This document shows positions 52,869 through 62,692 of a stretch of 64,000 nt of DNA, piece after piece. The notes beneath the pieces were generated by a model, which saw only the letters and a list, made by a program, of their open reading frames with translations, was not told the origin of the DNA and did not search any database. The position numbers were made by a program, and so were the translations under genes. How positions within the stretch are numbered: position 1 is the stretch's first letter; each line of letters starts with the position of its first letter. Origin of the DNA: Thuidium tamariscinum (lineage: Eukaryota; Streptophyta; Bryopsida; Hypnales; Thuidiaceae); the NCBI GenBank assembly GCA_947034885.2, contig OX344750.2:15556053-15620052 (forward strand), read 5' to 3'.

Positions 52869-53099
52869 ATACTCTAGGTTCATAAAAAAAAATGGTGATT
52901 GGTATTTTTTCTCCTAGGTGTGGATTTGGTCATAAACTACATTTATTGCAAAATCTTTGGTCCCTTTCTATAGCCAATAGTCACATACTCTAGGTTCATA
53001 AAAAAAATGGTGATTGGTATTTTTTCTCCTAGGTGTGGATTTGGTCATAAACTACATTTATTGCAAAATCTTTGGTCCCTTTCTATAGCCAATAGTCAC
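52869..53099. repeat. Nearly perfect tandem duplication, period 116 bp
   Basis: The unit starting ATACTCTAGGTTCATAAAA and ending CAATAGTCAC occurs at 52869 and again at 52985. The copies differ only by one A in the A-run (and in bases beyond the end). Such identity means the duplication is very recent or the repeat is a collapse/duplication artefact of assembly. Confidence 0.9.
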
Positions 53100-53279
53100 G
53101 TATAGATCTATTATGTCAAAAGTCAAAAGATATGGTTTGTAGCTTAAGTATAGAATTCACCATAGTTTATACAAAGGCTATCAAATTAAAGCTTAACTAA
53201 AATAATACAAAAGAAACACAACACCAAACACCATCACAACCCAAATCTGCTGCTTCAAAGAGTTTTATCCTATATTTTT

Positions 53280-53908
53280 TTTGACATCTGTGAACTCGTA
53301 CTCCTAGTCCCTAATATTAGGCACTTTACTATTAACTCTTTTAGCTTCAAGGATAGGTCTGGAGTCATATTGATGGCATTCCAAGTCGACTATTGCAAAG
53401 GTTGTGACATCTGAAAAATCAAGTCCACAGTTGCACTTCTTGCTTTTCACCATTCTAATCCAATACAGGGCCTTGATGCCAAAACTGCAAAAAACAGTTC
53501 ATGAATGTTCATTTAAATGAAAATTAATAATAGAGGTGAGATAGGTCCAGTGAATCTTCACTACCTCGGTAACCTGAGGGTGCAACCACTGAAGTAGACT
53601 GATAAACAAATCTTGCACAGTCAAGACCTGAAAGTTCATATGAAGCGCAAAACTACAATTAGCTGCTTTTTTAGATGAGCCTCTCCGCCTCCTCTCTTCT
53701 TTCCCGGACGAAGGAATAATCCTACATTAGATCTTACGCAGCAAATCAACGTAGACCATCAAACATTACAATTTCATTACATGTATTTTGAACCTATAAT
53801 ACCCTGTAAAATTGAGGGCTTTCGCAGACATTAGGCCACGATCATTTCAGTTTGCATCCTAAGCGACTCGAGCCGGCCACAGCCACCAACTCATGAGTCA
53901 TATACGCT
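53280..53908 (-). other. 3' flank of RanGAP, possibly a spliced 3' UTR
   Basis: Less AT-rich than the desert beyond. The minus strand holds AG- and GT-flanked intervals (for example about 53623-53570, reading LTVQDLFISLLQWLHPQ). These may belong to the RanGAP 3' UTR or to an unrecognised short transcript. No domain recognised. Confidence 0.35.
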
Positions 53909-56511
53909 TCAATCATCTTTATCAGCAACATCCAAATCAGAAAACCCTGCAACAACATTCTCGTCAGCTGAGACATCCTCATAATCTTTGTCTTCATCTT
54001 CGTCTTCTTGGTCCTCCTCGGCCTCGTTCTCATCCAAAGGACCCAAAACTGTTACACCTGACGCGCCCTTCGCAAGTACGTCCTGCAAAGCTTCAATACC
54101 TTGCTCCGAGATCTGGTTCCCATTCAGGTTCAGAGACTTGAAATCGACCTTATTTGCTACGGCTTGGGCAACTGCCACAGCCCCAATGCGACCTACTTCA
54201 TTCACACTCAAATCCAGCTCACACAGATTGTCAAGGCCGTCTTTAATAGCATTAGACACTATCACCGCTCCTTTGTCTTTCAGTTCATTCTCCATCAAAT
54301 TCAACCTTTTTAAGTGTTTCATAGAACGAATGCAGGCTGCCAAAGCTGGAGCAACCTTCTCAGTGATCTCATTGCCACCAAGCTCTAGAATTGTCACCTG
54401 AGAGGACCCTTCAGTCAATGCCTCGATAACCGCTAAAGCACCCTCATCCTCTAAACCCAAATCACTTAGATATACCTCGGTCAACAAGGCGTGCGATCTC
54501 AAAGTCTGACCCAAAGCAGCACCGCCATCAGGACCGTACATATTGTCCCGGATATCGATGGACCTGAGAGACTTTCCACCTCGCAAAGCCTCCATCAATG
54601 CTATGCCACCCTCACTTCCTACCCTGCTAGAAGAAAATTGGAAATGTTCCAAATGAGGAGCATCTCCAATCACCCCCTCAGCTAGCTCCAGTGCCCCCTG
54701 ATCACCACTCATATTGTTGTGGAATCGAAGAGTGCGAAGCTCTTTAGACGAAGGTAGGATTTCACGAATAGCTCGAGCGGCATCCTCAGAAATACCGTTA
54801 TTCATGAAGTAGAGTGCTTCTAATGAATCTTGTGAACTCAGAAGAGCAGAGAATGCCCTAATGCCCTTCTCTCCCAAGGCATTGTCAGATAAATTCAAGG
54901 ACTTAAGCTTACTGCCTTCAAGAGCAGAAGAAATGATAGTCATGGCATTCAAGGCCTCCACTTCTGGCCTACCAGCAACAATATCAGCAAGGTTCACGTC
55001 TACAAGTTTGTTTTTCAAGGCTGAAAGAGCGCGGGCAGCCACTTCTGCAGAGCCATCCCCAAAACTCCAGTTGCTTAGACAAACGTGAGTGAAGGAGTTC
55101 TCCTCCAATAATGGTCGAAGCAATTCTTCAGCATATTCTTTGGTCAGAAATGCCCTTGTGCCTCCCGATATATCGAACGCTTTACTTGTTTCCTTGATTT
55201 CTTCCTCGTTCACTGTAACAGTGTTGTCGTTAGCTTGCTCCTCGTCTGAAACCATGAGCATCATATTCAGAATTTGTGATGGAATAACCAAATGTATAAA
55301 AAAAAAACAGTAAGTCACTAGAGAAGTTCCAAAACCCTGCAACATTCAATGAGCCAGCAAGCAAGGCTAGCTGCCGAACAAATTACTCGCTAAATCCTCA
55401 GAAATACTCCTGCAATCCAAACCTCTCACTGTTACAGCACAAACCCAATGTATTTCATGAACTCGTTCCATTACAAATATACTACTAGCAAAATTCATAA
55501 AACCTGAATGCGACGCCCCAAGCAGGTGGCTACACCATTTACTTCGAATACAGTGAGACACTGATTTTTCACACAGCATTTGTCAACTAGAGTTGAATTT
55601 ATGTTTAAATTTTTAAGTATGCAAGGGCGAAGAACACACTCATCTGTTCTCCAAGAGATCACAATAAAACTAAAGTGTATCCCATAGGAAATACAATGTA
55701 AAACAGTGCACACATTATCCAACCTCGCACAGCTCGAATCCATCAACGAACCGAATATATCCTTCACCTTTCGAAACAACGGTGCCGTTCTCACTAACCA
55801 TAATCTCATCTCCCGCGCCCCAAGCGGATTGCTACACCGTTACTTCAAGTACAGCGAGACACTAATAATTTATGCAGCATTTATCAATTAGAATTGGAAT
55901 TCACGTTCAAATTTTCTAAGAAGTACGGGAGAAGAGCACACTCGGTTCTTCTTCCAGTGATCATAACAAGACCAAAATTGCATCTTATAGAACATACTAT
56001 ACAAAACAGTGCACACAACATCCACCCTCGCCCAGTTCAAATCCGCTAATACACAAAAACGACGTATCGCCTCACCTTTCGAAACAACGACACCATTCTC
56101 CCTATCCACAATCTCATCTCCAGTAGCCACCAACGGCGCGACAGGCTCTCCATTCTCCGGTTTCCCGTTCTCCGGTCCCTGCGTCTTCAAAGCCTCCAAC
56201 ATCAACTTACTCGCGTGCTTCGCATACACCATAACCACGGCGCTCCCCGTCTCTTCGCCATTCCGATCAGCCTCCTGCGCCGCAATGAACGCCGCCTCCT
56301 CAATCACCTTGGCCTGCTCCTGCGCCTCCGCGAGCTCGATCTTGGCAAACGACTGCGACTCCAAACAAGCCGACGACAGCTTCAACGCCATCTTCTGGCG
56401 CACAGCCTCACGAGTAACCTGACTCGGGGGCCATAACTTGAACACTTGTTGCTGCGGAGGCTGTGCTGGAGGTCGAGTTGGGGCCGGCGCTTCGTCTACC
56501 CCATCAGCCAT
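53909..56511 (-). CDS. RANGAP: Plant Ran GTPase-activating protein (WPP-LRR-acidic tail), 2 coding exons
   Basis: Stimulates GTP hydrolysis by Ran in the cytoplasm. Plant forms are anchored at the nuclear envelope and cell plate through the WPP domain. Exons: 56511-56076 and 55245-53909; the codon for Asp is split (G then AC) across the intron; 590 aa plus stop, longer than the roughly 535-545 aa of Arabidopsis. WPP motif at residues 27-29 (FKLWPPSQVTREAVRQKMAL), with SAVVMVYAKHASKLMLEAL further on. Then FDISGGTRAF and leucine-rich repeats from about 190 to 545 (LNLSDNALGEKGIRAF, NNGISEDAARAIREILPSS, FHNNMSGDQGA, IDIRDNMYGPDGGAAL). An Asp/Glu-rich tail begins at about 555. The start is the first ATG; an in-frame TTG upstream is not credible. 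The intron contains a duplicated copy of the exon-1 end. Confidence 0.95.
55510..56113. repeat. Tandem duplication, period 302 bp, spanning the exon 1 / intron boundary of RanGAP
   Basis: GCTACACCGTTACTTCAAGT at 55831 is matched by GCTACACCATTTACTTCGAA at 55529. The similarity then runs through ACAGTGCACAC and CACCTTTCGAAACAACG to the phrase AATCTCATCTCC. The second unit thus carries a copy (about 55766-55811) of the last roughly 45 nt of RanGAP exon 1 with its splice donor: on the minus strand the copy reads GDEIMVSENGTVVSK followed by GTGAAG, against GDEIVDRENGVVVSK and GTGAGG in the real exon. Confidence 0.85.
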
Positions 56512-56935
56512 AGCTAGGGTTTTCAAACGCGTTTCACCACCACACGGTTACTCTCCTGGTAATGTCTGCATGTAATGCTCGGTGAGGGTAACCCTAGAGA
56601 CAGACAGTCTCTCTGTCGCTCTCGTTCCCAAGCTCAAGGGGAAACTCCAAACGGAGATGGGACGCTGTAAAACTCGAAGGCGAGGAGGAGGGAGAAGAAG
56701 AAGAAGAAGAAGAAGAAGACGGGGAAGAAGGAGAAGAGAAAATGGTGGGAGCTGAGGAAACACCGACAATTGGCGCCTTCGGAATATCCCAGAAATTCAA
56801 CCTTACTTTCGCGTTCTTGTGTTTTTTGAATTTCAAATTGGCGCTGCTGGGCCGGCGCCGGCTGGGCTGAAGGCATGTCAGCATTTTCAAATTTGAAATG
56901 GAAATGAATTTTTATCAAAACTGAACCGGCCCTTT
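56512..56935 (-). promoter_or_regulatory. 5' UTR and promoter region of RanGAP
   Basis: GC-richer stretch upstream of the minus-strand ATG. A GAA/TTC microsatellite at about 56694-56719 lies in the probable leader; such pyrimidine-rich (TTC)n leaders are common in plants (minus strand). The abrupt return to AT-rich DNA at about 56.94 kb marks the outer limit. No TATA box recognised. Confidence 0.4.
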
Positions 56936-59830
56936 TTTTTTTACTTTTTGAGAAAGTGTCAAGATGGCGATCACTTCAATTTTGGTGAAGCATTGTGTTT
57001 CTGCATTCATCTATCTTTTGGACTTAAAAACACTTTTTCATCATGTTCATCCACTTTTTCATCCAAATTTGGCGACTTCATCCATATTTAAAGAGAACTA
57101 GAAAGTTTCCAGTGAAAAAAGATTACTTTTATCTGGCAAAAAAAAGACATTTAATTTGAAATGATGCAATCTAGTCCCATGGTGCTGAAAAAAAGGATTG
57201 AACTAAATTGGCATTTGGGCCATTCTGGTTGGTTACAGTGATTTTATTTTGTTTTTTTAAAAGATTTGCATAACTATTTCTACCTTTTAATTTTGATAGC
57301 CATTTTTAATAGAACATTTTAAATTCTTCTACGATAGAGCTCTAGCAATTTTGCTACGTTTATCATTTTTTATATATTTATCATATTTTTTGGTAATTTT
57401 TTCAAATTTCATACAAGTATATCAACAAATTGGCCCCAAAATACTCTTTCAATGAGATAGCCGAAAGAATTCTCTTGTAGCCATTGTGCTAAAATATACA
57501 CAATTGATTTTTTCTGAAATGTCACAAAACATTTTCTCAAGACTAGGAAAATTAGAGTTTTGTACAAAAGAGAACTTGAATGTGTCATTTGATGAAATTT
57601 GAGGCCTCCAAAGGGCCGTTTCAAGCTATTCCTAAAACATTTCCTAAAATGGTTGGGTGCTGTTAAGCCAACATTTACCAAAAATAAATAAATAAATTTT
57701 GGTCTTGAAATGCAAAAAAAAGTCCAAAAAAAATTTCAAAAAAAATAAATTTAGTAATGGCATAGTCGTGACTATGTCAGATTCTTGCAATTATGCAATT
57801 TGTACGTTCCCAAATGTAGGAACTTGCAATCTCTTGGAGGCTTCAAATTTCAACTAATGATAATGGAAGTGTTGGACAATTAATGTACTCTTCATGAAAA
57901 AATTGAATGGATGAAATAACAATTGTAAGTAGTGAAAATTGTTCATCACCCTTGAAAGGATATGATGACATTTGGAGGCTAAAAATTATTTAAAACAAGA
58001 CTAACTTAATTAATCTATGCACTTGGGGTAGAAAAAGTCAATTTAAAAGAGATAGATGAAGTACACTTTTGAAGGGATAAATAAATAGTGGTGTTGAAAT
58101 CCAAATGAGGTGTTTATATCTTAACCCTTGAACACCTCCGCATACATTTGGTGTCCTTTGAATGACAAAGAATCTTTCCTTTTAGGATAGAAATGCAACT
58201 TTTCATCCTTAGTATTAGGGGTGGAAAGGGAAGATCTTCTACAATATTTTGACTTCAAATGAGGATATATGGCTTTTTCAAAGTAGATGATGTCGCACGG
58301 TATCAAAATCTATGATTTCCATGGCCACCGGTCCATCCTTCAAGGGTTAAGGTAGATGGCCCTTATTGTGAACAAAGAAGATGCATTGCATAAGGGAGGG
58401 AAGTGCCTTTTATGGGAGGATTTAAAATTTTAATTTTGACTTCATGTAGAAGAAGGTGATGCTCATTGAAATTATATTTTTTTTAATAAAGTATAAATTG
58501 TTGTGAATGTATTTCAAGTATTTTGTCCAAATAGCCTAAAAGAACCACCATCCCCTTTGCCATGCCCTCTACTATCTTAAAGTGAATATGATGAGTACAT
58601 CATACAGGCCATATCAGTCATTTACAACAGTTACAACCTCTTCATAAAATAGCTATAAAATCAAGATTTTGAAGTAGTCACTTTTGAAGTGATTTTATTC
58701 CTAGAAAATAATATATTAGTTAACTCACTATATTGTTAGAAACATCTTTAATGTCCAATTCTAGTTTTTTATTTTGTTTTTCTTTCAATCTCCTATAAAT
58801 AAGTAAGTGTATGCATTAATCAAGGGATTACATCACATAGTTCCAAAAAAAATTGGGTTCCTAAAATTAAAATTTTTATCACTTAAGTTTGTACATTGAA
58901 AGTACATAATAGAGACAGGGAGGTTGAAAGTTGATGATTGACCTTATGATTGAAAGAGGAAAATGAAATAAAGTACAAAACAAAAACTAAATTGGTAGCA
59001 TTTGATTAGAGCTAATTGCAAGTATTTGTATCAACAATAGAAAAGTATAAACTTCATATGTGTATTTTAATATTTTATTTTTTAATGAAAAGTTTTAAAT
59101 AGAAAATTTATACCTTATTTGCACTTGAGTATAAAAATCATAAAACACTTTCTAAAGGAAGAGAGATCATAGACATTCTATATGGTGGACTTGAATTTCT
59201 TACAAAATAAACATACAATCAAAATTACAAAGAATTTTGAATACTTGTTTATATATATATTTGAATATATGCCATACAATACAAGTATGCATATTGATAT
59301 CATTTTCTATACATATAGATACAACATATATATGGATTCAATATACATATAGCAAATTATTCCATATCTTTAGTTGAATTTGTTGATGGATTCCAATATT
59401 TCATTTTGCAAAGCTGGGGAATTTATTTAGAAGTACATTTATAACACTAAAAAGAAAGGGCCTACAAATATATTAGTATTGTATATTTCTTATGAATTTT
59501 ATTACTAAAAAAATTCAGATGCTATATTTGAACATATAAAGTGATTACATGCAGACTTTAAGCTCAAATGCACGACTCAAACTATAGACTCTTAGATTAC
59601 AAGCCCCAAGTAAGATAAACTATCCCATTACAAGTCTAATGGGAGCTAACCCATTACAAACAAAATTATAATAGTGATCTACATTCAAATTCTAAAATAT
59701 ACATTACCATTACAATTTTGCCTACAATAGGCTTGTTCACAATTTATCTAGAATGGAGTGGTTTACATTATTAATTTAGCTTGAGCGCAATGTGATCCCA
59801 CTATTTGATTAGCTTATTCATTCAATATAA
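56936..59830. other. AT-rich gene desert
   Basis: No gene, RNA or repeat family recognised. Short T- and A-runs; the open frames of 60-90 codons on the minus strand (57.4-58.3 kb) have no recognisable motif. Confidence 0.5.
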
Positions 59831-60250
59831 TCACATTTTATATATTTTATTAAAAATTCAAGTCTACCATCTACTTTACCTTTATCCAGAGTTGGCTTCG
59901 CTAACTATCTCAATCCGGGGAGTCACCGGGGTTTTGGTCAGCCATGAGAAAAGAGCAATCGCAGGATCGGGTGGCGCTCTCAACCCAGTCCTTCAGTCGG
60001 GCAGACGGGCAGTCAGACGAAAACATGTTTACGGATAGGGTTCAAGCTAATACTTCCCCGCATCTCCCTGCTTCGCCTCCCCCTTCCAGATTCCAGCGTC
60101 CTCTCTGAAGATTTGCACCTGCGTTTCTCACGATTCTGTCGCGGCTGTCGTCGCAGGGCTTCTGATTTCTTCGAAGCTCTTATTTTCCTCTTCCGGTATA
60201 AATTTAGGGACCTTCCGGTATTTTTTCCATTGAGAATTGGGGTTTTAGGG
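59831..60250 (+). promoter_or_regulatory. Promoter and 5' UTR region of the RPOA fusion gene
   Basis: Composition changes from AT-rich to GC-rich at about 59.9 kb. A TATA-like TTTTATATATTTTA lies at about 59836-59849. The leader between about 59.9 and 60.25 kb is CT-rich. By the fusion model this control region should descend from a plastid HSP70 gene. Confidence 0.35.
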
Positions 60251-61265
60251 ATGGCGTCTCTCATGAACGCGCAGGCTATGGCCGCTGCCATTGGAGCTTC
60301 CGCGGATGTGAGGAAAGTTAGGAACAGTGGCGTGTGCAGAATTTTGAGAACTGTTAATTTGAAGAGCAGGGGCGGATTTGGTGAAGATTTGGTGGTGAAG
60401 AGGGGTGGTTCACTGAGAACGGTGGCTGATAGGTTTGTAGTTTTGAAATCTAGCTCTAGGAATTTCACTGTAGCTGCTATGGAAGGAGGAAATTACACGA
60501 TGGTGCAGTCGGCTTCGGGGGACGCGCAGTTCAGTGGAGACGAATTTGATAAGGTTAGCTTTATTAATTTTCTTGGGTTTAGAATGCTCATTAGAGGAGC
60601 TTTTTGAGCTGTTTTGTACACGATGAGAATGCTTAGTAGATTATTGTGTTACATGCAGCGAATTGTGGAATGGCTTGCTGAGGATTTTAAAATGAAGAAT
60701 GGCGTGGACCTTTTGGAGTATAAACAAGCTGTACAGAGGTTGACAGAGGCTGCGGCAAAGGCTAAGAGCGAATTGGCCTCGGCCCAGGAAACTAATATCA
60801 GGTAAGCGTTACTCGCTGGATTAGAATTAAAATGGAACTGCCTTCTTCCAAATGACTTATAATGTGGTAGCTATTATACTGTACTTAATATTAGAGGGAG
60901 TTTCTCATCAGATTATTGATGTTTAATTGGGCTACTGGATGTTCTTGATAGTGCTCAAAATGCAATGTTGGGTGTTTTCACAGCTTGTCATTCATTACTG
61001 CCACCGCTGATGGACCACTACACCTTGACAACACTCTTACCCGCGAAATTTTCATGGAGATTTGCTCTGACTTGCTTGATAGGTATGATTAGCTCTCTTT
61101 CCTTGTTTGAGAGAAGTCGATTTATTTTTTGGACAACGACTTGGCATTTGAACTATGAACTTGTTCTTGTATCCGGATGACGTTGGCGTAATAATTAGGT
61201 CTCGTGTGTTTGGATGAAGCAGGCAGCGAACTTCTGAAACGCTTTCCTCTAAAGATCTGAACGAG
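60251..61265 (+). other. HSP70-derived 5' part of the RPOA gene (exons 1-4)
   Basis: These exons encode residues 1-196. Compared with plastid HSP70, the order is kept, but about 200 residues are missing between the N-terminal VAAMEGG block and the GD-x-x-F-x-G-D-E-F-D-K block. The phosphate-binding GIDLGTTNS is replaced by unrelated residues, and everything after the DLLDR / KDL-(N/D)-E region (the rest of the nucleotide-binding domain and the substrate-binding domain) is absent. So it cannot be a working chaperone. The junctions DEFDK/RIVEW and TNIS/LSF fall on intron borders. Assignment to the plastid rather than mitochondrial or cytosolic HSP70 rests on the FITATADGP and VAAMEGG blocks. 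Confidence 0.85.
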
Positions 61266-62692
61266 GTAAGGCTTGAATCAAGCTTCCTAGTGGTTCTATG
61301 CCGGCGATTTATGAAAACTGTCACAAACGTATTTTGGGATCGAAGTTGTACATCGAACATTGTAATTATTGTGGTACTCCTAATTACGAAGAAGTTTTTC
61401 CCACTGCAAACGTTATACGTAGAGGATCTTTCTGATTTAACGCTCACTGAAGATTTTGGAACCCGTCGTCAATTTTGTGGCCCACTATTTGTGAACCGAC
61501 AGGAAGTTCAGTTCTTGGTTTAGTTTTTGCTAAACTGTAGACTTTTTCCTGCTTGAGCGTTTCGAAGTGCATTCTTTAGAAGTTAACGCTACTGTTTTTC
61601 TACTCTTAGGTTGACAGAATGGCTCCCAGAGCTCCGAACCGAATTTACGAAGACTCTGATAGGCTTCCAACGGATTCCAGTGCGGAAAATGCAATAGAGA
61701 GCAGCCAAAGTGCACTGCAGTGGAGGTGTGTGGAGTCGAATAGAGAGAGTGATCGTCTTCATTATAGTCGGTTTGCCGTCTCCCCTTTTCGAGCTGGTCA
61801 AGCTAACACGGTTGGCATTGCGATGAGGAGAGCATTATTAGGAGAAGTGGAGGGATCAGCGATCACGTGTGCTTCTTTCAAAAACGTGGCACACGAGTAT
61901 ATGGCCGTAGACGGTATTCAAGAGACAGTACTGGACATTTTGCTCAACTTAAAAGAAATTGTTATCCGGAGCGATTCTCAGGAGCCTCAGAAAGCGTTCA
62001 TATCAACAATTGGGCCTGGTAAAGTGACAGCCGGGAATATTATTTTGCCTCCTTCCCTTGAGATAACTGATCCATCGCAATACATTGCTCTTCTGACTAA
62101 AGCTGTTCCTTTCGACCTCGAGTTAGAAGTGGAAAAGGGTTGCGGTTACCGCATTTCTGAACCGTCAAAGTCCACAGATGGACATTTTTACTTAGATTCT
62201 GTCTTCATGCCGGTTCGCAACGCTAATTACAGTGTCCATTCTTTCGAGAATGAGGATGTCACCCAGGAAATCCTATTCCTGGAGATCTGGACCAATGGCA
62301 GTATAGCCCCTGAGGAAGCCCTCTATGAGGCTGCTCGATGTCTGATAGATTTATTTCTTCCGTTTTTACATGACGAAAAGAAAGAAGTAGCCAACAATTC
62401 TGAGAACGAGCATGGTTCTAGTACCATGTCCTTCTTCTCGTCCTTTCTACCGTCAGCCGAGCAGGTCACGAAAGACGTCACTTACAAACACATATTTATC
62501 GATCAGTTGAAATTGCCTGCTAGAGCCTACAATTGCCTTAAGCGAGCCAACATACATACTGTGTCAGATTTGTTGGACTTTACCCAGGACGATTTGATGA
62601 GAATCAAGAATTTTGGGAAGAAGTCCGTCGAAGAAGTATTAGAAGCTCTTCGAGTGCAGTTCTCTATCAACTTACCCAAGTCTCGAGCCTAG
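60251..62692 (+). CDS. RPOA: Plastid RNA polymerase alpha subunit, nuclear-encoded, with an N-terminal plastid-HSP70-derived extension; 5 exons
   Basis: Alpha subunit of the plastid-encoded RNA polymerase, imported into plastids. Exons: 60251-60553, 60659-60801, 60984-61082, 61223-61265, 61610-62692; 1671 nt, 556 aa plus stop. Residues 1 to about 75 look like a transit peptide. About 75-86 reads [12 protein letters not shown], like the N-terminus of plastid HSP70 (VAAMEGGKPTIV). About 88-182 matches the HSP70 nucleotide-binding domain: [68 protein letters not shown]. Exon 4 ([15 protein letters not shown]) is a degenerate continuation. Exon 5 starts [11 protein letters not shown] and carries the whole alpha subunit: [40 protein letters not shown], and a C-terminal domain with [20 protein letters not shown] and [18 protein letters not shown]. 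The alpha part is intronless. An ATG at 61619 could serve as a second start. Nuclear rpoA is known from mosses. Confidence 0.92.

Noticed and set aside
53988..54401. 137-codon plus-strand open frame, Ser-rich
   Set aside because: Antisense shadow of the RanGAP acidic tail and leucine-rich repeats.
60013..60468. 151-codon minus-strand open frame
   Set aside because: Antisense to the leader and exon 1 of RPOA; no recognisable motif, and the plus strand has a coherent multi-exon gene.
60251..61265. Exons 1-4 as a separate truncated HSP70 gene
   Set aside because: No stop codon ends the frame in exon 4, its donor and the exon-5 acceptor are good, and the frame continues into RpoA. A separate transcript ending in intron 4 remains possible, but the fused model explains all exons.
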